Assembly (NCBI GenBank): GCA_017543025.1
Contig: JAFYGX010000225.1
Coordinates: 1 to 9,289, forward strand
From: Solobacterium sp.
GTDB taxonomy: Bacteria; Bacillota_I; Bacilli_A; Erysipelotrichales; Erysipelotrichaceae
Length of the DNA stretch: 9,289 bases
Reading direction: 5' to 3'
The notes below the pieces were generated by a model that did no database searches, was not told the DNA's origin, and saw only the letters and a list, made by a program, of their open reading frames with translations. Both the position numbers and the translations under genes were made by a program. Below, in pieces: positions 1 through 6,836 of the stretch (its first letter is position 1; each line of letters opens with the position of its first letter).

Positions 1-1
1 A

Positions 2-178
2 GTAACATCCAGATTATTGCGGAAAGAATTTGGCACTCAGCTGAAAAAATGGTATTGGGAAAACATATTCTGGAGCAGAAGTTATTTTATATGCACTGTT
101 TCAGATCGAACCGAAGAAATGATTAAGCATTATATTCAGCATCAGGGGAAAGAAGGAAACCGGGCTTACTCCTCCTAA
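2..178 (+). CDS. tnpA: IS200/IS605 family transposase TnpA, C-terminal 58 residues
   Basis: Reading from base 2 gives an open frame entering from the left edge and ending in TAA at 176-178. It matches the C-terminal part of Y1 (HUH) single-strand transposases: a TSRLLRKEF helix, a W-x3-IFWSRSYFICTVSDRT strand region and the final helix MIKHYIQHQG. The tyrosine of KHYIQHQ (window residue 44) fits the catalytic Tyr that attacks single-stranded DNA. The glutamine four residues later (residue 48) fits the third metal ligand known for this family. The HUH motif itself would lie outside the window. The visible end is intact, with no frameshift, so the copy could be complete and active. Its orientation is opposite to all other genes here. 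TnpA acts as a dimer on hairpins at the element ends. Confidence 0.88.
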   Translation, partial: VTSRLLRKEFGTQLKKWYWENIFWSRSYFICTVSDRTEEMIKHYIQHQGKEGNRAYSS

Positions 179-211
179 ACGATTCGCGTTATAGAAGGAG
201 CATGCGCCCGG
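146..211 (-). terminator. Possible terminator of the dusB operon formed by the IS hairpin
   Basis: Read on the minus strand, the palindrome at 160-211 lies about 27 bases after the dusB stop codon. It is followed by a T-rich but interrupted run (TTTCCTTCTTTCCC, 146-159). This resembles a weak intrinsic terminator, and IS200-type elements are known to block transcription through their end hairpins. No better terminator is visible between dusB and the element, so the original one may have been replaced or displaced. The T tract is imperfect, so read-through is likely. Confidence 0.4.
160..211 (+). repeat. IS right-end imperfect palindrome (hairpin)
   Basis: Three stem segments nest in register: CCGGGC (160-165) with GCCCGG (206-211); CTCCTCC (169-175) with GAAGGAG (194-200), with one mismatch; and AACG (178-181) with CGTT (187-190) around the loop ATTCG. 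Small internal loops separate the segments. It begins inside the last codons of tnpA and ends just past the stop codon, as expected for the subterminal structure bound by TnpA at IS200/IS605 right ends. Confidence 0.75.
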
Positions 212-237
212 CTTGAGTCATCAGACGACTTATTCCC

Positions 238-1209
238 TCAGCCGGCCAGTTTTTCCTGATATGATGCGAGAACGGCACGGAGTTCTTCCAGCGTCTCCGC
301 CTTTGCACAGGCTGCGCGCACGTTTGCGGAATATGGCATTCCCTCAAGATAATAGGATGCGATTCCCCGCATCTCTGTAATACCGGTGTGTTCCCCTTCA
401 TACGCACAGAGCTTTTCCGCATAGGAAAGGCAGCTTCGCACCCGTTCTTCATAACTCACCGGCGGAAGCACTTCCCCCTTCTGCAATGCCAGGATCTCTC
501 TGATCAGCCACGGTCTTCCGACCAGCCCCCGTCCGATCATCACCGCATCACAGCCGGTCTCCTCAAACATCCGAACCGCATCTTCTGCCGTTCGGATATC
601 ACCATTTCCGATTACCGGAATGGAAACCGCTTCTTTTACCATTCTGATATATGCGTTGTCTGACGAGCCGCTGTACAGCTGCGAACGGGTTCTGCCATGA
701 ACCGCCACCGCAGCCACCCCGACTCCTTCCAGACGTTTTGCGAGCTCCGGCGCATTGATATGTTCTCTGTCATATCCCGCCCGCATCTTCACGGTCACAG
801 GCCGGTCGGTATGCCGGACAACCGCTTCGGCAACGGAAACCGCCCGGTCCGGGTCTTTCATCAGATAAGATCCGGCAAAGGATTTCAGCACCTTCGGAAC
901 CGGACATCCCATATTGATATCAATCATATCGCAGGCGGTATGTTCACTCAGATACTCTGCCGCTTCCGCCATCGTATCCGGATCCCCGCCGAACAGCTGC
1001 AGACTGACCGGATGCTCGTCTTCAAAAATCCGGCACATATCAAACGTCCGTGTATTTTTATAATGAAGCGCCTTATCCGAGATCATCTCCGAAACAGAAA
1101 GCGCCGCACCTGCCCGATGACACTCCAGCCGGTAAACCGGATTGGAGATTCCGGCAAGCGGAGCCGCAATGATCCGGTTCTTCAGCTCAACGGTTCCGAT
1201 TTTCCACAC
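238..1209 (-). CDS. dusB: tRNA-dihydrouridine synthase (Dus family)
   Basis: This 323-residue FMN enzyme would reduce specific uridines in the D-loop of tRNA to dihydrouridine with NADPH, in the cytoplasm. The TIM-barrel signatures are in order: AAPLAG (15-20), QLFGG (71-75), DINMGCP (97-103) with the catalytic acid Cys102, VKMRAG (140-145), HGRTR (171-175), IGNGDI (200-205) and [11 protein letters not shown] (224-234). A C-terminal helical tRNA-binding domain starts near residue 255. Length is normal. The start is GTG (1207-1209), with GGAG at 1220-1223 ten bases upstream; it overlaps the end of hslO by 23 bp, implying translational coupling. Two places look unusual: residues 107-116 ([10 protein letters not shown], usually closer to KVVKNGAGSA) and MRGIASYY (280-287), where most relatives have MRKH. 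It is the last gene of its operon. The dusB subgroup follows from gene context; a relaxed Dus name would be equally correct. Confidence 0.93.
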   Translation of the reverse strand: MWKIGTVELKNRIIAAPLAGISNPVYRLECHRAGAALSVSEMISDKALHYKNTRTFDMCRIFEDEHPVSLQLFGGDPDTMAEAAEYLSEHTACDMIDINMGCPVPKVLKSFAGSYLMKDPDRAVSVAEAVVRHTDRPVTVKMRAGYDREHINAPELAKRLEGVGVAAVAVHGRTRSQLYSGSSDNAYIRMVKEAVSIPVIGNGDIRTAEDAVRMFEETGCDAVMIGRGLVGRPWLIREILALQKGEVLPPVSYEERVRSCLSYAEKLCAYEGEHTGITEMRGIASYYLEGMPYSANVRAACAKAETLEELRAVLASYQEKLAG

Positions 1210-2086
1210 AGTTTCTGTTCTCCAGCATTGTATTCAGATCCGCTTCACTGAACCAGTATTTCTTATGGCAGTAACTGCATACCGCTTCTGCCCCGTGGTC
1301 TTCCCGGATCATCTCCTGCAGATCACTGCTCCGCAATGCGGCAATCGAAGCCGCAAATGTCTGTCGGCTGCAGTCACAGTGCCATTGAAGCGGTTTGCGG
1401 GCAAGGATGTTCGCATCCGGAAACAGTTCACGAATCACATCTTCTGCCGTTCTGCCTTCCTGTATATACTCGCTCATCGGCCGCATTCCAGCGACAATCG
1501 CTTCCACATGGCTGATCGCTTCTTCTGAAGCAAAGGGCATCATCTGAATGATCATTCCGCCGGCAGCAGCACACGAGGAATCCGTATCGACCAGCACGCC
1601 GACTGATACTGCACTGCTGATCTGCTCGCTGACCGCAAGATAATATGTAAAATCCTCTCCGATTTCACCGGAAACCATCGCCACAGTACCGGTGAACGGT
1701 TCTTTCAGCCCCATATCCCTGCTGACCTGAAGCGTACCGGTCCTGCCGACGACGCGTCCGACATCCAGATGGCCGTCGCTTCTTGCGGCATAAAGATCCA
1801 TCCGGTCCGCAAATCCTCTGACATTACCGGCTCCATCAGCTTCCGCCCGGATCACCCCGATCGGTCCGCCGCCATTGATCCGCACCCTGACATGTTCCTT
1901 CGGATGTTTCAGATCACTTGCCAGCAATGCGGTCACAGTCAGCGTTCTGCCGACCGCAGCGGTACATGTCGCAGCAGAATCATGTGCTTTCCGCATCTCC
2001 TCTACCATTTCTGTCGATCTTGCGGCATGAATTCTCACCTGCCCGTTCTCTGCTTCGGCAATTACTATTCCGTCTTTTACGGTCAT
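1187..2086 (-). CDS. hslO: Hsp33 redox-regulated holdase chaperone
   Basis: This 299-residue protein matches Hsp33, a cytoplasmic chaperone switched on by oxidation, which holds unfolding proteins during oxidative and heat stress. The C-terminal zinc switch is complete: CDC (Cys237, Cys239) and CSYC (Cys270, Cys273). In the reduced state these bind zinc; in the oxidised state they form disulfides and release the linker. The N-terminal core shows the conserved RINGGGPIG (69-77) and [12 protein letters not shown] (173-184) stretches. An ATG six codons earlier (2102-2104) is open, but the start at 2084-2086 is preferred. It has a perfect AAGGAG (2093-2098) six bases upstream, and it overlaps the stop of the upstream glycosidase in an ATGA. 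The C-terminal extension after Cys273 carries an extra Cys near residue 293 and overlaps the dusB start. Confidence 0.95.
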   Translation of the reverse strand: MTVKDGIVIAEAENGQVRIHAARSTEMVEEMRKAHDSAATCTAAVGRTLTVTALLASDLKHPKEHVRVRINGGGPIGVIRAEADGAGNVRGFADRMDLYAARSDGHLDVGRVVGRTGTLQVSRDMGLKEPFTGTVAMVSGEIGEDFTYYLAVSEQISSAVSVGVLVDTDSSCAAAGGMIIQMMPFASEEAISHVEAIVAGMRPMSEYIQEGRTAEDVIRELFPDANILARKPLQWHCDCSRQTFAASIAALRSSDLQEMIREDHGAEAVCSYCHKKYWFSEADLNTMLENRNCVENRNR

Positions 2087-3810
2087 CGTTTTCTCCTTGT
2101 GCATCTGTCATTCAGATGTCTCAGCTTACGTTCGTCAATTTTCAGAACCCGCCGGTCGGCACTGAACAGTCCGTTGCATTCATCCTCAACATCCGTCAGC
2201 TGTGTAAATACCGCACCGCCCAGCCCCTTTGGTATATTTTCCATCACATCTCTGCGAAATGCCTGAATCACCGCTTCATTCCATTTCGCTTTATCTTTGA
2301 ATATCCGGTATCCGTACAGTTTTTTCGGCTCACTGTGGCCTTCTTCAAAATAGGTGAAGCCGCCGAATTCACTGAGAATCAGAATTCTGTCATCCGGTTT
2401 CGGAACACGGAACGGCCGGAAATAACAATGCCGGCTGTTGAAATCCCCCGCCCCGTTGTCATGCCATCCGCTGGCACTGTCGATCAGGCGGGTGGAATCA
2501 TATTTCCGGATAAACCCGCTGACTTCCGCACTGTCAAACTGCCCCCAGCCCTCATTGAACGGAACCCAGGCAAAGATGCACGGAAAATTGTACAGGCTGT
2601 CAAGGATTGAAAGAAGCTCTTCATAATACACTCTGCGCTGTTCCACCTTCGGCCGCCCGAGTTTTTCATATTCTGAATCACTGAATGTACGGAAGCCAAG
2701 TGTCGGCAGAATCAGATTCCGCATCCGGTCATACTCGCTTCCGCCGCAGGGAATATCCTGCATGACAAGAATCCCCATCAGATCGCAAAGATAATACCAT
2801 CGCCGGCATTCCACCTTCATGTGCTTGCGGATCATATTGAACTCCATATCCTTGATTTTCCGGAGTTCATAACGCATCGCTTCCTCACAGGGATAGGTGA
2901 ATAAACCGTCCACCGTGCATCCCTGATCCAGAATGCCGCTCAGAAACAGCGATTCCCCGTTCAGTGTAAACCGCATGAACCCTTTCGCATCTCTTGCGGA
3001 GCCGAACCGGCGCATTGCAAAATAGCTCTTTACCGTCTCATCTTCCGTCTGAAGATACATGGTATAGAGAAATGGATCATCCGGGCTCCAGGGATGAATC
3101 TCCTCCAGCATGATGGTGTAATCCTGTTTGTTGGTAATTCCGCGATGTACAAGCTTTTCACCTTCAAACACTGTGACGACAACCTGTGTATAAGTGCCTG
3201 CCATGCGCATGTATACAGCTTTATTATCATAATCCGGCGTGATTTTGAGGTCCGTCACAGCATGTGCCGGAAGATCTTCCAGCCATACCGTCTGCCAGAT
3301 TCCGGCATAGGGCGTATAAAACATTCCGCCATGATGGAGTCTCTGCTTGCCATAGGCATACAGGCCCTTGTCGGTCTCATCCCGGATCATAACCAGAAGT
3401 TCATTTTCCGCCTTCAGCACATCGGTCACATCAAGTGAAAACGGCGTATAGCCCCCATTGTGGCGGCCGACTTCCATTCCGTTGAGATAAACCACGCACA
3501 TCTGATCCACTGCTTCAAAGTTCAGCACCGTCATTACTTCTTTCGGCACATAGGAAAACTTCTTCCGCATCCAGAGCACTTCATCCGGCTTCAGATTCTT
3601 CCTGGTGCCGCACAGCGTTGACCCGAGCGCAAACGGAACGCAGATCCGTTTCCACGGCACGGAATAATCCGGCTGCTTACTGCGGCTGATCTGAAACTCC
3701 CAGGCTCCGTTCAGAGACGTAAAACTGCCGCGCTGCAGCTGCATGCGCGGATATTCACCAAGCAAATGCCTGAAATTCAGTTTTTTCGCCCAGGGACTCA
3801 GAAGCGTCAT
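2083..3810 (-). CDS. Glycoside hydrolase family 2 protein (beta-glycosidase type), cytoplasmic
   Basis: This 575-residue protein has the GH2 architecture. The sugar-binding jelly-roll runs from about 30 to 180, with SLNGAWEF (32-39) and VYLNGMEVGRHNGGYTPF (107-124). An immunoglobulin-like domain spans about 182-270, and the TIM barrel runs from about 275. Candidate acid/base is Glu420 in PFNEGWGQ, and candidate nucleophile is Glu481 in LSEFGGF. The stretch IRKHMKVE (327-334) and MQDIP (350-354) are typical of the barrel. There is no signal peptide or membrane segment, so it should act on small imported glycosides or sugars in the cytoplasm. It lacks the extra C-terminal domains of LacZ-length enzymes and is closer to beta-glucuronidase in size. 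Which sugar it cleaves (galactoside, glucuronide, mannoside) cannot be told. Its ATG overlaps the stop of the membrane-protein gene (ATGA, 3807-3810) and its own stop overlaps hslO (ATGA, 2083-2086). Confidence 0.9.
   Translation of the reverse strand: MTLLSPWAKKLNFRHLLGEYPRMQLQRGSFTSLNGAWEFQISRSKQPDYSVPWKRICVPFALGSTLCGTRKNLKPDEVLWMRKKFSYVPKEVMTVLNFEAVDQMCVVYLNGMEVGRHNGGYTPFSLDVTDVLKAENELLVMIRDETDKGLYAYGKQRLHHGGMFYTPYAGIWQTVWLEDLPAHAVTDLKITPDYDNKAVYMRMAGTYTQVVVTVFEGEKLVHRGITNKQDYTIMLEEIHPWSPDDPFLYTMYLQTEDETVKSYFAMRRFGSARDAKGFMRFTLNGESLFLSGILDQGCTVDGLFTYPCEEAMRYELRKIKDMEFNMIRKHMKVECRRWYYLCDLMGILVMQDIPCGGSEYDRMRNLILPTLGFRTFSDSEYEKLGRPKVEQRRVYYEELLSILDSLYNFPCIFAWVPFNEGWGQFDSAEVSGFIRKYDSTRLIDSASGWHDNGAGDFNSRHCYFRPFRVPKPDDRILILSEFGGFTYFEEGHSEPKKLYGYRIFKDKAKWNEAVIQAFRRDVMENIPKGLGGAVFTQLTDVEDECNGLFSADRRVLKIDERKLRHLNDRCTRRKR
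2093..2098 (-). promoter_or_regulatory. Start-deciding Shine-Dalgarno of hslO
   Basis: AAGGAG lies six bases upstream of the ATG at 2084-2086, inside the last codons of the glycosidase gene. The earlier in-frame ATG at 2102-2104 would place this site within the coding sequence. The downstream ATG, which also forms a 4-base ATGA overlap with the upstream stop, is therefore the likely start. Confidence 0.8.
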
Positions 3811-4205
3811 TGTTCTTTTTGACTCCGATCATTCAGCCAGGAAACAAAAAACTGCGCTGTATATCCCAGCAGCGATGCGGCATGAATCAAAGCGACCGCA
3901 AGATTCATCCGCTCAGAAGCCGTCCGATTGACCGCACTTACTCGTACATAGCCAAAGCAGATAGCGGCAGACAGCACAATCATGACAATCTCTGCCCACG
4001 CCGGATCAATTCCCCTTCTGCGAAGCGGATCCAGACACAGCGGCATTGCCATTCCGGCAAGCGTGATCAGCAGAAATGAGAGCGACTTCCATTCATACCC
4101 CGTAACTCGAAGCAGCCCAAGCAGTACGCCTGCCATTACCACTCCCCCTGCAGCACCTGTTATGATTGCCGATAGTTGACTCAGCAGCTCAGATCGTTGT
4201 TTCAT
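3807..4205 (-). CDS. Small four-helix membrane protein of unknown function
   Basis: I do not recognise this 132-residue protein. It shows four hydrophobic stretches, at about 13-34, 41-60, 70-90 and 103-124, joined by short polar loops, including the basic PLRRRG (60-65). The ends are polar: MKQRSE at the start and NDRSQKEQ at the end. Both termini would lie on the same side, probably the cytoplasm. No catalytic motif or signal peptidase site is visible. It is the first gene of the unit: an extended -10 promoter at 4229-4237 and AGGA at 4215-4218 (nine bases before the ATG) precede it. Its stop overlaps the glycosidase start in an ATGA, so the two are probably translated together. A role in uptake or sensing of the glycosidase substrate is possible, but nothing in the sequence shows it. 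Confidence 0.8.
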   Translation of the reverse strand: MKQRSELLSQLSAIITGAAGGVVMAGVLLGLLRVTGYEWKSLSFLLITLAGMAMPLCLDPLRRRGIDPAWAEIVMIVLSAAICFGYVRVSAVNRTASERMNLAVALIHAASLLGYTAQFFVSWLNDRSQKEQ

Positions 4206-4228
4206 CTTCGGATTTCCTGACTGTTCCT

Positions 4229-4237
4229 ATTCTATCA
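4229..4237 (-). promoter_or_regulatory. Extended -10 promoter of the membrane protein-GH2-hslO-dusB unit
   Basis: On the minus strand TGATAGAAT gives an extended -10 element: TG, one base, then TAGAAT, which differs from TATAAT at one position. The -35 position falls in the preceding terminator and has no good match, as is common for extended -10 promoters. Transcription would begin near 4220-4223, leaving a leader of only about 15-20 bases that holds the AGGA site. Its place directly after the ftsH terminator supports the call. Confidence 0.5.
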
Positions 4238-4244
4238 TGGCGGT

Positions 4245-4273
4245 AAAGAAAAGGAGAGGTTCGCTCCTCTCCT
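4245..4273 (-). terminator. Rho-independent terminator after ftsH
   Basis: On the minus strand AGGAGAGG (4266-4273) and CCTCTCCT (4252-4259) form a perfect 8-bp stem with a six-base loop (AGCGAA). TTTTCTTT follows at 4245-4252, its first T shared with the stem end. It begins about 18 bases after the ftsH stop codon. It separates the tilS-hpt-ftsH unit from the next four genes. Confidence 0.9.
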
Positions 4274-4291
4274 GTTACTTCCGCATACTTC

Positions 4292-6247
4292 TCACTGTTC
4301 CGGTTCCTGAGCTGCGCTCGGTTTCTCACTTCCGGATTCCGCAGATGCGGCTTCCGGATGAGTCTCTTCCGCAGCCGGCTTATCCGGTTCAGCTACTGCC
4401 GGTGCAGCCTCAGGCTTCTGCCGCTCAAGCGGCTCTCCCTTGATAATCTTATCGATTTCTTCCGAAGTCAGCGTTTCATTTTCAATCAGCGCTTCCGCAA
4501 TCGCAACCAGTTCTTTCCGGTGCGCTTCCAGAATCTTTCTCGCCTTGGCATGGCAGCCGTTGACGATCTTCCGGACTTCTTCATCAATCTCAAAGGCCAC
4601 CTGTCCGCTTACGTTATTCGGACTGTTATAATCCCGCCCGAGGAAGACATTCTCTGAACCGCTGTTGTATTTGATCGGTCCAAGATCGCTCATACCGTAC
4701 AGCGTAACCATATCCTTGGCCAGATTGGTAGCACGCTCAATATCGTTGGACGCGCCGGTTGTAACATCATCGAAGAACATTTCCTCTGATGTGCGCCCGC
4801 CCATATAGGAAGTGATTGTCGCAAGCAGATCGTTCTTCGTCGACATCATCTTCTCTTCCTTCGGGGTCATCAGGTTATAACCGCCTGCCTGACCGCGCGG
4901 AATAATCGTCACCTTCTGAACAACCTGACCATTCTCCAGGAACAGACCGATAATCGCATGACCGGCCTCATGATAAGCCACAAGACGCTTGGTCTTTTCG
5001 TCATACGTGCGGCTCTTCTTCGCCGGCCCCATCATGACACGGTCAATCGCCTCATCAATCTGATGCATACTGACGATTTCAACACGATCACGAACCGCAA
5101 GAATCGCCGCTTCATTCAGCACATTCTCAAGATCCGCTCCGGAGAAGCCCGGCGTCCGTTTTGCCAGCGCACTCAGATCAACATCCGGTGCGAGCTTCTT
5201 GTTTCTTGCATGAACCGCAAGAATCGCTTCACGTCCTTTTCGGTCCGGCAGAGAAACCGTAATCTGCCGGTCAAACCGGCCAGCACGCAGCAGGGCAGGG
5301 TCCAGTACATCCGGACGGTTCGTCGCCGCAATCACGACGATACCGGAGTTATCAGCCATACCATCCATCTCAACGAGGAGCTGGTTCAGCGTCTGTTCCC
5401 GCTCATCATGCCCGCCGCAGAATCCGGCACCGCGCTGACGGCCTACCGCATCAATTTCATCGATAAATATAATACACGGGGCAGTCTGCTGTGCCTGATG
5501 GAACATATCTCTGACACGGCTTGCACCGACACCGACAAACATTTCCACAAAGTCCGAACCGGAAATGGAATAGAACGGTACGTTCGCTTCCCCGGCTACA
5601 GCTTTCGCAAGCAATGTCTTACCGGTACCCGGAGGACCTACCAGCAGAATTCCCTTCGGAATTCTGGCACCCATCTTCTTGAATTTTGCCGGAAACTTCA
5701 GATAGTCGATGATTTCAACCATCTCCTGTTTCTCTTCTTCACATCCCGCGACATCCGTAAACTTCACCTTGGCTTTCGATTCCAGCCGGGCTCTCGATTT
5801 ACCGAAGTCAAACGCTCTTGCATTGGCGCTTCCGGCACCGTTCATCTTGTTCATCATCCAGAAGCCCATTCCAACTACAATCACGAGCGGAATCAGTGAA
5901 TACAGCAGCTCCAGGAAAAGATTGCTTGCGTCGGCATCCGTCACAGTCACTTTTGCCTGATCCAGTTCTTTCAGTACATCTTTCAGCACTTCGTCCGACG
6001 ACGGAATGACCGCATTGAACTGCGTATCCTTTCCGTTACTGCTGTAAGTCCCCTTCATCGTAATCACATTGGATCCGATCGACAGCGATACTTCCTTAAC
6101 CTTGTTTTCCTCCAGAACCGTCACCACCTGGTCATAGGACAGGGTGGATGAAGGCGCTGACTGATTCAGGGTAAAGAGGGAAAACACTGCGACAATCACA
6201 ATGAGATACGGCAGAAAGTTCAGATAACTACGTTTCTTATTCTGCAT
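4292..6247 (-). CDS. ftsH: ATP-dependent zinc metalloprotease FtsH
   Basis: This 651-residue membrane-anchored AAA+ protease forms hexamers that extract and degrade misfolded membrane proteins and regulatory proteins. Helix 1 (about 11-28) and helix 2 (about 112-132) flank the extracytoplasmic domain. The ATPase then shows Walker A GPPGTGKT (204-211), the pore loop MFVG (236-239), Walker B IIFIDEID (259-266) and the second region of homology [20 protein letters not shown] (308-327). The protease zinc site is HEAGH (426-430), with Asp502 in [10 protein letters not shown] as the probable third ligand. After the conserved end near residue 608 comes a roughly 40-residue Pro/Ala/Glu-rich, probably disordered tail. 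The start ATG has GGAG ten bases upstream. It lies 30 bp after hpt and ends just before a strong terminator. Confidence 0.98.
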   Translation of the reverse strand: MQNKKRSYLNFLPYLIVIVAVFSLFTLNQSAPSSTLSYDQVVTVLEENKVKEVSLSIGSNVITMKGTYSSNGKDTQFNAVIPSSDEVLKDVLKELDQAKVTVTDADASNLFLELLYSLIPLVIVVGMGFWMMNKMNGAGSANARAFDFGKSRARLESKAKVKFTDVAGCEEEKQEMVEIIDYLKFPAKFKKMGARIPKGILLVGPPGTGKTLLAKAVAGEANVPFYSISGSDFVEMFVGVGASRVRDMFHQAQQTAPCIIFIDEIDAVGRQRGAGFCGGHDEREQTLNQLLVEMDGMADNSGIVVIAATNRPDVLDPALLRAGRFDRQITVSLPDRKGREAILAVHARNKKLAPDVDLSALAKRTPGFSGADLENVLNEAAILAVRDRVEIVSMHQIDEAIDRVMMGPAKKSRTYDEKTKRLVAYHEAGHAIIGLFLENGQVVQKVTIIPRGQAGGYNLMTPKEEKMMSTKNDLLATITSYMGGRTSEEMFFDDVTTGASNDIERATNLAKDMVTLYGMSDLGPIKYNSGSENVFLGRDYNSPNNVSGQVAFEIDEEVRKIVNGCHAKARKILEAHRKELVAIAEALIENETLTSEEIDKIIKGEPLERQKPEAAPAVAEPDKPAAEETHPEAASAESGSEKPSAAQEPEQ

Positions 6248-6277
6248 CCTCTGTTTACTCCATTACGTATACGGCAA

Positions 6278-6820
6278 TTAATACTGGTCGTCATTCAGCA
6301 CTCCGACAAACGGAAGCGCACGGTAATGCTGATTATAGTCCAGTCCGAATCCCACGACAAAGTAATTGCCCACAACAAATCCGGTATAATCCGCTTCAAT
6401 GTCAATCTTTCTTCCGGCAGGTTTATCAAGCAGTGCAGCTACCTTTACTTCTCTTGCGCCGCGCCGCTTCAGCAGCTCTTTCACTGCCGCGACCGTCTTT
6501 CCGCTGTCGACGATATCTTCAACGATCAGAATATCCTTATCTTCCACTGAAGTCTCGAGATCTTTCAGAATCCGGATGTCACCGGTGCTTTTTGTGCCGA
6601 CATAGCTGGTCACATCCATGAAATCATAGATGATATCGAGTTCGATATATTTGATCAGTTCAGCCAGAAACGGCACAGAACCACGCAGAAGCCCGACAAC
6701 AACCGGGGTACTCCCCTTTTCTTTGTAGTCTCTGGTAATCTCTGCGCCAAGCTCTTTTGAACGTTCTTTGATCTGTTCTTCTGAAACAAGTATTTCCTTG
6801 ATATTGTCTCTGATTGACAT
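6278..6820 (-). CDS. hpt: Hypoxanthine phosphoribosyltransferase
   Basis: This 180-residue cytoplasmic enzyme would convert hypoxanthine (and usually guanine) plus PRPP to IMP or GMP in purine salvage. The PRPP-binding loop VEDIVDSGKT (100-109) is intact. LLRGSVPF (44-51) gives the pyrophosphate-binding loop, LDKPAGR (131-137) contributes the purine-contacting lysine, and VVGFGLDYNQHYRALPFVGVL (155-175) is the conserved C-terminal region. Translation could open much farther upstream inside tilS, but the ATG at 6818-6820 has GGAGG (6831-6835) ten bases upstream and gives the usual family length. It lies 16 bp after tilS and 30 bp before ftsH, the classic Bacillota trio. Confidence 0.97.
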   Translation of the reverse strand: MSIRDNIKEILVSEEQIKERSKELGAEITRDYKEKGSTPVVVGLLRGSVPFLAELIKYIELDIIYDFMDVTSYVGTKSTGDIRILKDLETSVEDKDILIVEDIVDSGKTVAAVKELLKRRGAREVKVAALLDKPAGRKIDIEADYTGFVVGNYFVVGFGLDYNQHYRALPFVGVLNDDQY

Positions 6821-6836
6821 AATAAGGCTGCCTCCG

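Larger units (their letters stand above)
1..217 (+). mobile_element. Right end of an IS200/IS605-family insertion element (partial)
   Basis: The window opens inside an IS200/IS605-type element: the tail of its TnpA reading frame (to 178) is followed, and partly overlapped, by a long imperfect palindrome at 160-211, the arrangement usual at the right ends of this family. These elements have no inverted terminal repeats and make no target duplication, so the boundary cannot be fixed from one side. It should lie shortly after the hairpin and before the dusB stop codon at 238. The left end is outside the window, and no tnpB is visible in the part seen. The element converges on dusB, lying just past the end of that operon, a typical harmless landing place for such elements. 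Confidence 0.8.

Noticed and set aside
2087..2104. Earlier hslO start at 2102-2104
   Set aside because: It would place the AAGGAG site inside the coding sequence; the later ATG has that site at good spacing and forms an ATGA overlap with the upstream stop.
4958..5899. 313-codon open frame on the plus strand
   Set aside because: It lies entirely antisense to ftsH, whose conserved motifs cover the whole stretch; the product has no recognisable features.
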